This document shows, piece by piece, positions 1-7,592 of a stretch of 11,992 bases of DNA. Under the pieces are notes generated by a model. That model was not told where the DNA came from, did not search any database, and was given only the letters and a program-made list of their open reading frames with translations. The stretch spans positions 1 to 11,992 of the forward strand of contig JAFAGE010000177.1 in assembly GCA_023423015.1 (NCBI GenBank), read 5' to 3'. Made by a program: the position numbers and the translations under genes. How positions within the stretch are numbered: the first letter of the stretch is position 1; every line of letters starts with the position of its first letter. This DNA comes from Bacteroidota bacterium. Lineage in GTDB: Bacteria; Bacteroidota; Bacteroidia; Chitinophagales; Chitinophagaceae.

Positions 1-657
1 GCGATCGACAGTGCCAGTTTGTTTTCTCCGGCGCCTGTGGGTTCGCTCGTTCTATATATCCATATGTCGCCCGTTCTCATCCTTACCCGTTTTGCACAAT
101 GGGATTCATTGCTTGCGATGGAAAAACCAGACGACAAACTCGTTTACTCAAATATCCTATATCACTTCGGAAAAGGTATGGCACAGGCGCACCGGAATAA
201 CCATGCAGAAGCAACCAAACATCTTGAAGAGTTGGATAAGTTTATGACTAACGAGGATCTGAAAGCACCGATGTATCCATTTTCATCAGCCATCGAAGGG
301 GCTACTACTGCAAGAGAACTGCTCGCAGGAATTATTTATTCGAAACAGCATCAACACGAGAAAGCGATCGCACATCTGACAGCATCTGCTGAAACAGAGC
401 AGAAAATGGTGTACAATGAACCGCGCGACTGGTTTCTCAATCCACATCAATATCTCGGTGAAGCGTATATGCAGGCTGGTAATCTTAAGAAAGCAGAAGC
501 TGCCTTCAGGAAAGATCTTACCATCAACGAGAAAAATGTATGGTCATTGAAAGGCTTGCTCGATGTCCAGCTAAAGCAGAACAAGAAGAAAGACGCAAAC
601 GTAACGCGCAAAATGCTGAATGAAGCAGCCAGTGAGTCGGATGTGAGTTTCAGGTGA
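1..657 (+). CDS. Tetratricopeptide repeat protein, C-terminal part (5' end outside window)
   Basis: The frame is open from the first base to a TGA at 655-657, giving 218 visible residues, so the start lies beyond the left edge. The C-terminal half contains TPR-like helix pairs. The clearest is encoded at about 418-560 and begins EPRDWF, followed by YLGEAYMQAGNLKKAEAAF and NVWSLKGL. This EPRDW...YLGE...AE..FR.DL...N.W.L.GL pattern is typical of a widespread bacterial TPR family that is often 500 residues or longer. Another helix pair (AIAHLTASAETEQKM) precedes it. TPR domains mediate protein-protein contacts; no catalytic motif is visible here, so the role is unknown. The gene converges on the - strand operon and its stop codon overlaps the beginning of a 7-bp tandem repeat tract. 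Internal ATG/TTG codons near 19 are not the real start, because coding sense continues to the edge. Confidence 0.85.
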   Translation, partial: AIDSASLFSPAPVGSLVLYIHMSPVLILTRFAQWDSLLAMEKPDDKLVYSNILYHFGKGMAQAHRNNHAEATKHLEELDKFMTNEDLKAPMYPFSSAIEGATTARELLAGIIYSKQHQHEKAIAHLTASAETEQKMVYNEPRDWFLNPHQYLGEAYMQAGNLKKAEAAFRKDLTINEKNVWSLKGLLDVQLKQNKKKDANVTRKMLNEAASESDVSFR

Positions 658-715
658 GAGGAGAGCGGAGAATGGAGAGAGGAGAACGGAGAGCGGAGAG
701 TAGAGAGCAGAGAAC
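653..715. repeat. Purine-rich 7-bp tandem repeat (consensus GGAGARN), between convergent genes
   Basis: From 660 to 715 the + strand reads as eight consecutive heptamers: GGAGAGC, GGAGAAT, GGAGAGA, GGAGAAC, GGAGAGC, GGAGAGT, AGAGAGC, AGAGAAC. A ninth degenerate unit, GGTGAGA at 653-659, includes the TGA stop of the left gene. Alternate units are more alike, so a 14-bp higher-order period is also visible. The tract fills nearly all of the space between the convergent stops at 657 and 728. It has no inverted repeat and no T-run, so it does not look like an intrinsic terminator on either strand. Confidence 0.85.
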
Positions 716-727
716 GATCATTGCCGC

Positions 728-1666
728 TCAAAGATATTTCTCCAGAAGCTTCTTCGTCTTAACGATGCCTTCTTCTTCGGGTTGGTTAATTCCTTCGTAT
801 TCAATCCCGATATAACCTGAAAATCCGGAAGCTTTTACCATGTCCAGGAGGCGCTTGTAATCGATTTTTGGCTGTTCACCATTTGCATCGAAGTCATAGC
901 TTTTTGCACTCACACCTTTTGCAAAAGGCAGAAGTTCTTCTACGCCTTTATACCGGTCATATTCGTCGCTGCATGCTTCCTGCGTAGTTCCCCACGGATG
1001 GGTAATACAAAAGTTGCCGAAATCAGGGAGTGTTCCAACATTCGGTTTGTTCACCTGCTTCATTACCGAGGCTACCCAGAACCCTTTGGACGAATCACTG
1101 CCGTGATTTTCCACCACGACGTTCACGCCAAGCGGAGCCGCATATTCGCCGAGACGAGAAAGAGAATCTATTGAAGCTGTTTCCTTGGCTTTCATTTCAC
1201 CTTCGCCATGAAGATTAACGCGAACCGTCCTGCACCCCAGATATTTTGCAGCATCAATCCATTTTTTATGATTATCTACTGCCTCGCGGCGTACCTTCTC
1301 TGCTGTTCCTGCAAGAGGGCCCTCTTCATCAATCATCAGCAGATGATTGTCAACCCCGGCATCTTTACTTCTCTTCAACAGATCCGCAAGGTAGGCAGTA
1401 TTCTTAGCAGCTTCTTTGAAATTCAGTGTCTTTGTTCCAAACAATCCGTTTACATATTCTACAGCATCTATTCCGAAGGATTTTGCTTTTGCCGGAAAAT
1501 CACGGTGATCAAGTTTGCCTGCGCGTATTGTGCGATTCAGCGACCATTCGGCGAGGGAAATTTTGATATTGCCGCGTGGAGATAATTGTGCTTTTGCCAG
1601 CGGATTAAAAAGTAACGCTCCTGCTGCCAGGGTTGTTTGTCCTAAAAATTTGCGCCTTGAAACCAT
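728..1666 (-). CDS. Tat-exported sugar phosphate isomerase/epimerase family protein
   Basis: This 312-residue protein opens with a twin-arginine signal (SRRKFL at residues 3-8, then a hydrophobic stretch ending near AKA at 24-26), so it is probably folded in the cytoplasm and exported. The body matches a xylose-isomerase-like TIM barrel (AP_endonuc_2 family). Conserved-looking pieces are IDAVEY (66-71), RTVRVNLHG (146-154), VVVENHG (183-189, Glu186), LPDFGNF (213-219, Asp215) and the terminal strand IGIEYEG (286-292, Glu289). Such Glu/Asp/His residues bind a divalent metal in the family. The substrate cannot be read from sequence; sugars, inositols or keto-sugars are all possible. I chose the ATG at 1664-1666, not the upstream ATG at 1753, because the Tat motif then sits at the N terminus and a 64-bp overlap with the DUF2235 gene is avoided. 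It lies 23 bp after that gene, ends in TGA, and is the last gene of the - strand block. Confidence 0.87.
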   Translation of the reverse strand: MVSRRKFLGQTTLAAGALLFNPLAKAQLSPRGNIKISLAEWSLNRTIRAGKLDHRDFPAKAKSFGIDAVEYVNGLFGTKTLNFKEAAKNTAYLADLLKRSKDAGVDNHLLMIDEEGPLAGTAEKVRREAVDNHKKWIDAAKYLGCRTVRVNLHGEGEMKAKETASIDSLSRLGEYAAPLGVNVVVENHGSDSSKGFWVASVMKQVNKPNVGTLPDFGNFCITHPWGTTQEACSDEYDRYKGVEELLPFAKGVSAKSYDFDANGEQPKIDYKRLLDMVKASGFSGYIGIEYEGINQPEEEGIVKTKKLLEKYL

Positions 1667-1689
1667 GACCTGATTGATTTTGTTACAAT

Positions 1690-2850
1690 CTAGGCAACTT
1701 TCTTTTTCCGCGGCATGATACATTGAATACATGTTTTGAGGTAGTCGAGCCATTCGGGTTGCCAGTGATCTTTCAATGGGTCGAAGTCGGCGCCTTCATC
1801 AATTGCATCCAGCAGATTTTTGGGCCTGTATTTGGCCGATTTGTGTAAACGCTCCACGCAGGTATAGTGAATACGTTCGTTCCGGATTGGTGCTTTTTCA
1901 CCCATCCTGGCAACAGCCCTGCTTTTGATTCTCCGCACAATGGTGCCTGTCATCTTGTAGAACAGGTTCAGTGATTGACGCATTTCGGCGTTGCTGTCGC
2001 AAACGAGCGCATTCACTGCTTCCTCGTTAAATTGTAATCCGGTTGCTGTTGCTTTTTCTACCATCCATCTGAGTGCGATGTTACTCAGTCCACAATCAAC
2101 ATAACCGCCGCCAACGTTGGCATGTACTCCGGGGAACCAAACCTGTTCGCAAACCTGGGGTTTTTTTGTGATGAGGGCCTGTGGGTTTATTTCCCATAAG
2201 GCAGGACTGAACACACGCCGCCGTTCATCCATGGCAAGTGCGTGGTATGCATAACGCACATGACTGCTGAGTTTCACATCGTGAAACTGGTATTTCCTGT
2301 TCCACCAGTTGAACCAGGATATGGGAATACCAAGAGCACCTACCGTATCCCAAACCCCCATGAAATGAATTGAGGTTTCCGGTTCAATACCGTACGACTT
2401 CCTGAATGCCTGCATTGCATCACAGTCAGGATGCGTGAGCTCTGTTCGGTCGCGATACAATTTATAAGCTTCGGGTACGAGGTGGAGATAAGTTGGTTTC
2501 ATGATTCCACAGTTTCTTATCAGGCCGCCTAAACTCCGGATGGTGTAGGCTCCGCGGCTAAAACCGAACAGATAGATTTCATCACCGGGTTCATAACTCC
2601 ACATCAGGAATTTGTATGCATCCTGGATGTTCCTGTCAATACCTAAACCAAGGCTGCCACCAAGCAATTGATCGGTTATGGCGAAACCTGTTCCTACACC
2701 CGGCCCATAAAATTTAATCTGGTCAATTGGTGTCGTGTCCGTAACAACCAGTTTATAAATTTTTTCCACGTTGGTTTCTATGGGTTGTCCCCGGTCCGTA
2801 TTTCCCGGCCTGTTCCATGTTCCGTCGCAGCAAACAACAATTTTTTTCAT
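1690..2850 (-). CDS. DUF2235 domain-containing alpha/beta-hydrolase
   Basis: The 386-residue protein has the hallmark N terminus of the DUF2235 family (KKIVVCCDGTWNRPGN at residues 2-17). The putative nucleophile elbow is GFSRGA at 96-101 (Ser98), an acidic candidate lies in VWDTVG at 166-171 (Asp168), and a catalytic-His candidate lies in PGVHANVGGGY at 240-250 (His243). A DERR motif at 209-212 is also usual for the family. Some members of DUF2235 are phospholipase effectors (Tle type) of type VI secretion, while many others are stand-alone hydrolases of unknown substrate. No signal peptide, transmembrane segment or secretion-adaptor domain is seen, and no VgrG, PAAR or immunity-like gene lies beside it, so a T6SS role is unsupported. 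It begins at ATG 2848-2850, 39 bp after the broken secreted-protein gene, and ends in TAG. The C terminus is basic (PRKKK). Confidence 0.9.
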   Translation of the reverse strand: MKKIVVCCDGTWNRPGNTDRGQPIETNVEKIYKLVVTDTTPIDQIKFYGPGVGTGFAITDQLLGGSLGLGIDRNIQDAYKFLMWSYEPGDEIYLFGFSRGAYTIRSLGGLIRNCGIMKPTYLHLVPEAYKLYRDRTELTHPDCDAMQAFRKSYGIEPETSIHFMGVWDTVGALGIPISWFNWWNRKYQFHDVKLSSHVRYAYHALAMDERRRVFSPALWEINPQALITKKPQVCEQVWFPGVHANVGGGYVDCGLSNIALRWMVEKATATGLQFNEEAVNALVCDSNAEMRQSLNLFYKMTGTIVRRIKSRAVARMGEKAPIRNERIHYTCVERLHKSAKYRPKNLLDAIDEGADFDPLKDHWQPEWLDYLKTCIQCIMPRKKKVA

Positions 2851-2889
2851 CGGCAGTTATTTAGAAATCAAATCAACAGGTTGCATACT

Positions 2890-3744
2890 TCACTGGCTAT
2901 TTGCCATAGTATTTCTTTTTCTGTTTTGTGCGATTAACTTTTCAAACGTTCTGTCGAAATCAATTTGTGATGGTTTTCCAAGCGCCTCATATATTTCCGC
3001 GTAACAAAGTTGTTTCAGCTTTTCGGCATCTTTTTCTTCGGCATCTTTTATCAATACGGTGAGAATAGTTGTCATTTCGCCGGTAGTATCCAGGTAGGGG
3101 CGAATATTGGCAATAGACTCGCTGCTGTTCATTTCTTTGTTGAAGAAGCCGAGTTTGTATCTGGCGTTTTCATCATTGCCTGACCGGGCGAAGTCAGAAA
3201 CCCTCATTAGTATTGTATCTCCTACAGTTGTTAAAGCACGTATCTGCGGTTGTGTGGCTCCGGATTCAATCTGCAGAAAAAACCTGTTTCCATTTTTTAC
3301 AGGGTATTTGTTTCGGTCGAACAGATACCGTGTTTCTTCCGTAATCAGCAGGCGGTTGTTAACGGCAGTTTCTGTATTCAGCGATTCGGGGACGTAGGCA
3401 AACTCTTCCGAACGGCCACTCAGGTAGCCTTCGCGCGATTTCAGTTTAAGAGCCGTTTTCAGCTATTCAACTATTGCACTCTGCGAACTGCTTCTTCGTG
3501 GAGTGGGACTGATGACGTACACTCCCTTGCCTGATACAATTACGCGGATCAGGTCTCTTTCTGAAGAGAATTCGAGCATGTCGTCGTCACGAAGTTTGCT
3601 TCCGGGTTTCAACAGTTCACCCGTGGTCTTGTTTGTTACCAATCCAACAATCTTAGTGACCGTGTACTGTGAATATCCTGCAAGAGAAAGCAGAACGAAT
3701 ATCATCAGCAACAGGCATTTTCTTTGAATAATTATCTTTTGCAT
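2890..3744 (-). pseudogene. Secreted protein of unknown function, interrupted by one in-frame TAG
   Basis: Starting at ATG 3742-3744, the frame encodes 93 residues, meets TAG at 3463-3465, then stays open in the same frame for another 190 codons to a TGA at 2890-2892. No indel is needed to join the halves. The N-terminal part has a Sec signal peptide (basic IIIQRK, then a Leu/Ile-rich core ending near GYSQ) and a beta-rich stretch (KIVGLV, LLKPGSKLRDDD, IRVIVSGKGVYVI) reminiscent of a FecR-like or SH3-like fold; that comparison is weak. The second part continues with mixed alpha/beta sequence and ends in a charged helix (AEEKDAEKLKQL). Only one ATG (3205-3207) lies after the TAG, in the middle of the apparent domain, so re-initiation would give at most 105 residues. 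The gene follows the TPR-caspase by 7 bp, so it belongs to that operon. An earlier ATG at 3783 is possible but would overlap that gene and push the signal peptide inward. Nonsense mutation is the simplest reading; readthrough or sequencing error are alternatives. Confidence 0.75.
3463..3465 (-). other. In-frame TAG splitting the secreted-protein gene
   Basis: The codons read S-A-I-V-E-TAG-L-K-T-A-L-K-L-K, with TAG followed by CTG AAA. Both flanks look like one helix-forming stretch, and a single base change would restore several plausible sense codons (GAG, CAG, AAG, TTG, TGG). The base after the stop is C, a context that can favour readthrough, but no stem-loop characteristic of recoding was identified. 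TAG is also the natural terminal codon of the neighbouring DUF2235 gene, which argues against genome-wide TAG reassignment. Confidence 0.8.
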
Positions 3745-3751
3745 AAGCAGG

Positions 3752-6700
3752 TTATTTTGACCTGATGAAATAAAACTGTCCACCTTCGTTGCCGTCTTTT
3801 CCGAAGATGTTCAGTTCGGGTTCTTTGTTTGTCTGGTTTCTCACACCACTGAAAATCATGTTGTAAAGCACTTTTGCTGAGAGGTATTTTTCCTCATTCT
3901 GCTCTAACGCCTTCATCACCATCCGGATAAATATGCTTTCGCCTGGCACCTTATCAAGTCCGCCACTGGTGAGCATCTGCCTGCTGCGGAATTTATATTC
4001 ATACTTTTCGGGTACTGAGCTTTCATCTGTTTCGTTGCCTCCTCGCATCGCCGCACTGTAACACGCATCCGAAATCATGAGAATATGTTTTGCCTGGCAG
4101 CCGGAAATAATTTCGTCGAGCTTTTTATTCGAAACATAATCAACCTCCATCGCTGTGGCATTTAGTGGCACCCAATAACCTATCAGTTCCGTTCCGGCTT
4201 TTTTGTACGTGCCGTGACCTGCGTACAGGATTACCAGGTTGTCTGCTTCAGTAAGCGATTCCAGCTTAGCACTTAATCCCGAAAGCAATTCAACGTAGTT
4301 CTTATCATATAGTTCCACCACTTTTGCAGGATCAAACCCGTAATAGTTCACCAGCACTTTTTTATACAGTTGCGCCTCAGGAATTGTGGAAGGGAGCTTG
4401 CTCCATTTACCCGAATAGTTGGCATTGGCTATCAGCACCGCATGAAACGATGGCTTCTGGTCAGCTGGAATAGGCGCGATGATGTCGTTGTCGTTTGAGG
4501 TAGTTGATGTGGAAGATGACTGCCATTCGAATTTCTTACTGACAGACAAACCACTTTTACCTGCAGTCTGAATTGTAATTGACGATATTTCTCCTTTCAA
4601 TGTAGCGTGAAAATATCCGTCTTCTTTCACCTCTTCTACCTGCTCGCCATTTACGCGAACCCAGCTGATACCACTATTGTCTTTTACTATTCCGCTTACA
4701 AAAACGGTTGGCGACGCATTTTCCCGCTGAATTATATTTGAGCTCACAATCACTGGTGTAAGTAATTGTATTTCGGGGGGAGTCTGATTCCGCGAGCTGA
4801 TTTCTGACAGCTTTTGACCAACAAAAGCTATTCGTTCATCGAGTTTGCTGATCCTTGGATTGATGATCTTTACTTTTTTGTAATACTCCAGCGACTTTTC
4901 AAATTCAAGTAATTGTTCAAGCACCCATGCAGTACGATACATTACGTTGGAATATTCGTAAGCAAGCATCTGGTTCGTGTGCTGGTCCTGGTTCACCTGG
5001 CGATATTGTTCCAGCGAACTTTGCAACAACGGAAGAGCTTTGTCATATTCTTTTTTCCGTATGTGGTCGGCGCAGGCCACAATGTAGTTCGAAAGAAAAT
5101 GGAATGCCTTATGATCCTCAATGTACCCCGACAACTTCTTCTGGCGATATAAGGCAAATCGCTCGTTCGCTTTTTCAAACTTGTCCCACGCGATGTAAGC
5201 AAGAATTGCGTTGATATTTAGCCTGCCATTTTCGGCATCCTGTTGAAGCGCCGATTCATAATCCTTTACTGCCAGTTCATACAAGGCTTGATTATAGTAC
5301 ACTAGTCCGCGGTTATTTAACACGTCGGAAAAGCCCGGCCGAAGGTTTAATGCTTTGTTGTAGTAGTAAATAGCAGAATCAAATTGGCCCTGCCAGGCCA
5401 TCATCATGCCTTTTGTATTCAAGGCTTCAACCAGTGTAGGGTGCGATTTTAATACCTTATTTAGTTCGGATGAAGCCTCGTCGGTTTTTCCGGCAGAGAA
5501 AAGTGCCAATGCACGGAGATTGCGGGCAAGGTGATATGTTGGATCAACGCGTAAAGCTTCATCTGCGTAGTAGATTGCTGAATCGAAGATGCTCCTGTTC
5601 TGATAGGCATTTCCAATATTGAACAAGGCTGTCTCATTTCCGGGATCGATCGCGATCACGCGACGATAATCGGACATAGCTTCATCAAACCGGTTCTGTG
5701 CGAGATAAACATTTGCGCGGTTGTTCAATGCATTTGCAAAGTTGGGGTCAAGTTTAAGAACGTTGTTGTAATCTTTTAATGCCTGTTCGTATTTCTTTTG
5801 TTTTTGGTAGAGGTTACCGCGGCTGTCTAACGCTTCTTTGTTTGCGGGTTGTTTTTTAAGTACTTCATTAAAATCCGAGAGAGCTGACTCATCCTTGTTC
5901 ATCGTCATATAGGTAGTTCCACGATTGATACGTGCAATATGAAAATTCGGGTTGATGGTAAGCGCCTGGTTGTAGTCGGCGATAGCTGCATCGTATTTAG
6001 CGAGGTATTGATAGGTGAGTCCGCGGTTTGCTAAGCTGATGGTATCGCGTGGATCTATCCTGATGGCTTGGTCGTAATTTATTTTGGCAGAATCATAGTT
6101 AGGAAGATTCAGGTAACAACTTGCGCGTTCGCGCCACGCTATCTGCAATTGTGGGTTTAATCGGATGGCCATCGAGTAATCTGCGATGGCTTCAGGCAGT
6201 TTGTTCTGCAGTTTGTAGACATTGCCGCGATTAACATATGTGGCCACATTGTCGGGAGAAATCAGCAGCAACGTGGTGTAGTCGCTGATGGCCAGGTCAT
6301 ATTTCTGTTGATAAAAGAATACATTGCCGCGATTGTTCCTTGCCTCCACGTTCTTTGGATCAGTATTTAATACTGCACTGTAATCCTTCACTGCCTCATC
6401 GTACCTGCCGGTGTTCACATAGAAATTGCCACGTTCTATCAAAGGAAGCAACAAAGTGCCAGCTTTGCTAACGGCTATATTAAACGTTTTTAAAGCTTCA
6501 TCATTTTTTTCCATCTTGTGGAGACATTGCGCTTTACTCGTAAGGGCTGCAATGTTATCCGGTGTTATTTTCAATGCTTCTTCGTAGTCTCTCAGTGCCT
6601 CCGGGTAAAGTGTTCGTGCAGTATATGCTTCGCCGCGAATCACCAATGCGTCTGCTGCCTCAGGATCATGTTTCAGTACTTCGCCCAGGTACCTTATGGC

Positions 6701-7591
6701 TTCATCGTATTTCCGCTGCTGGAAATATATATATCCCAGGCTGTAAAGGGCATCTGTATTAACCGGATCGTTCAACAAAGCTTGCGTGTAGTCTGATATG
6801 GCAAGTTCGTGTTGCAGGATGTTCTTGTACACATTGCCACGGTTTACCCAGGAGTAGGCATGTTTAGGATTGTTGGTCAACGCGAGAGTAAAATCTGCAA
6901 TTGCTTTGTCGTTTTGTTTGAGATAGTAGTAAGCAAGTCCTCTTGAATTCAGTACGTCGGCATTGCCAGGTTCAATTTCCAGTGCTTTGTTGAAATCTTC
7001 GATGGCGGGTTGTAATTTATCCTGGTAATAACTACACATTCCTCGTATATACCATGCGCGCAGGTAGGTTGGATCCAACTTCAAGGCTTCAGAAAGGTCG
7101 CCAATTGCCAGGTCGTACTGTTCCTGCCAGTAGTAAGTTTCACCCCGGTTAAACCATGCAAGCGCATACGAAGGGTTGAGTGATAGCGCCTCGGTGTAAT
7201 CCTTTACTGCCTCGTTCAGTTTGTTCAAATAATAGTAATTGTTGCCTCGCCAATTCCACACAAAAGCATCGTCTTTTTTCACTGCCAGGAACTTTGAAAA
7301 GTCAATAATGGCCGAATCGTATTTGCGCAGGTAGTAGTAGGCATATCCGCGGGTTTTGAGAGCTTCGGTGTTGACGGCTTCCTTAGCCAGGACAACGCTG
7401 CAATCGTTAACTGCTGCTGTGAAATTCTTTAATTCGTTATAAGCTTTGCCACGTTCTGTAAATGCTGGAAGACTATCGGGATTCTTCTGAATCACGAGTG
7501 TATAGCGCGAGATTCTTTGCTGCGGACTTTCCTGTTGGGCAACTGCCAGCTGCACGATAATGACGAATAATATGAAAAATGTTGCCCGCAT
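3752..7591 (-). CDS. Exported TPR-array caspase-family (peptidase C14) protein
   Basis: This 1279-residue protein has four parts. Residues 1-19 are a Sec signal peptide (hydrophobic core, ending AVAQ). Residues about 43-790 are roughly 22 tandem 34-residue TPR units with recurring NRGN-Y...KYDEAI-DY..AL..P, followed by more divergent helical repeats to about 930. Residues 937-1024 are a beta-rich Ig-like or adaptor segment (PPEIQLLTP, VNGEQVEEV, GYFHATL), then a Ser/Thr/Asn linker. Residues 1046-1279 are a caspase/metacaspase-fold domain: VLIANANY at its first strand, the catalytic-His motif LYAGHGTY (His1126) and the catalytic-Cys motif SDACYS (Cys1177). Both dyad residues are present, so protease activity is expected, but specificity is not readable. 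It starts at ATG 7589-7591, only 1 bp after the upstream TAA, indicating coupled translation. The TPR array probably recruits partners or substrates in the periplasm. The domain order is confident; the biological role is not. Confidence 0.93.
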   Translation of the reverse strand: MRATFFILFVIIVQLAVAQQESPQQRISRYTLVIQKNPDSLPAFTERGKAYNELKNFTAAVNDCSVVLAKEAVNTEALKTRGYAYYYLRKYDSAIIDFSKFLAVKKDDAFVWNWRGNNYYYLNKLNEAVKDYTEALSLNPSYALAWFNRGETYYWQEQYDLAIGDLSEALKLDPTYLRAWYIRGMCSYYQDKLQPAIEDFNKALEIEPGNADVLNSRGLAYYYLKQNDKAIADFTLALTNNPKHAYSWVNRGNVYKNILQHELAISDYTQALLNDPVNTDALYSLGYIYFQQRKYDEAIRYLGEVLKHDPEAADALVIRGEAYTARTLYPEALRDYEEALKITPDNIAALTSKAQCLHKMEKNDEALKTFNIAVSKAGTLLLPLIERGNFYVNTGRYDEAVKDYSAVLNTDPKNVEARNNRGNVFFYQQKYDLAISDYTTLLLISPDNVATYVNRGNVYKLQNKLPEAIADYSMAIRLNPQLQIAWRERASCYLNLPNYDSAKINYDQAIRIDPRDTISLANRGLTYQYLAKYDAAIADYNQALTINPNFHIARINRGTTYMTMNKDESALSDFNEVLKKQPANKEALDSRGNLYQKQKKYEQALKDYNNVLKLDPNFANALNNRANVYLAQNRFDEAMSDYRRVIAIDPGNETALFNIGNAYQNRSIFDSAIYYADEALRVDPTYHLARNLRALALFSAGKTDEASSELNKVLKSHPTLVEALNTKGMMMAWQGQFDSAIYYYNKALNLRPGFSDVLNNRGLVYYNQALYELAVKDYESALQQDAENGRLNINAILAYIAWDKFEKANERFALYRQKKLSGYIEDHKAFHFLSNYIVACADHIRKKEYDKALPLLQSSLEQYRQVNQDQHTNQMLAYEYSNVMYRTAWVLEQLLEFEKSLEYYKKVKIINPRISKLDERIAFVGQKLSEISSRNQTPPEIQLLTPVIVSSNIIQRENASPTVFVSGIVKDNSGISWVRVNGEQVEEVKEDGYFHATLKGEISSITIQTAGKSGLSVSKKFEWQSSSTSTTSNDNDIIAPIPADQKPSFHAVLIANANYSGKWSKLPSTIPEAQLYKKVLVNYYGFDPAKVVELYDKNYVELLSGLSAKLESLTEADNLVILYAGHGTYKKAGTELIGYWVPLNATAMEVDYVSNKKLDEIISGCQAKHILMISDACYSAAMRGGNETDESSVPEKYEYKFRSRQMLTSGGLDKVPGESIFIRMVMKALEQNEEKYLSAKVLYNMIFSGVRNQTNKEPELNIFGKDGNEGGQFYFIRSK
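5225..7465 (-). repeat. About 22 tandem TPR-coding units of 102 bp
   Basis: Within the TPR-caspase gene the coding sequence repeats with a 34-codon period, each unit opening with a codon pair for (N/S)RG and closing near a Pro-Asn/Asp-X turn. The spacing is very regular: 22 units of 34 codons account for the interval. Units have diverged at the DNA level, so this is an old protein repeat and not a recent tandem duplication. Confidence 0.85.
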
Positions 7592-7592
7592 C

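Noticed and set aside
658..727. Bidirectional intrinsic terminator between the convergent genes
   Set aside because: No inverted repeat followed by a T-run on either strand; only the purine heptamer tract is present.
447..731. Minus-strand frame rich in Ser/Leu across the heptamer tract
   Set aside because: It is antisense to the left TPR gene and its Ser/Leu richness is just the complement of the GGAGARN repeat.
1667..1753. N-terminal extension of the sugar isomerase from an ATG at 1753
   Set aside because: It would overlap the DUF2235 gene by 64 bp and bury the twin-arginine motif at residue 32; the ATG at 1666 gives a normal Tat signal and a 23-bp gap.
2851..2889. Possible internal promoter before DUF2235 (minus-strand TTGATTTG, close to the Bacteroidota -7 TAnnTTTG)
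   Set aside because: The -7 match is imperfect and no convincing -33 element is found at the right distance.
3463..3465. Genome-wide reassignment of TAG to a sense codon
   Set aside because: TAG closes the DUF2235 frame at its expected length at 1690-1692, so TAG works as a stop here.
3745..3783. Upstream ATG at 3783 for the secreted protein
   Set aside because: It overlaps the TPR-caspase coding end and adds 13 polar residues before the signal peptide; ATG 3744 fits better.
4913..5214. Overlapping plus-strand frames opposite the TPR-caspase gene
   Set aside because: They have no recognisable domain and lie entirely antisense to a strongly supported gene.
5225..7465. Regular 102-bp periodicity considered as a CRISPR or satellite array
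   Set aside because: The period is 34 codons, units diverge at the DNA level, and each encodes a TPR; it is protein repeat structure.
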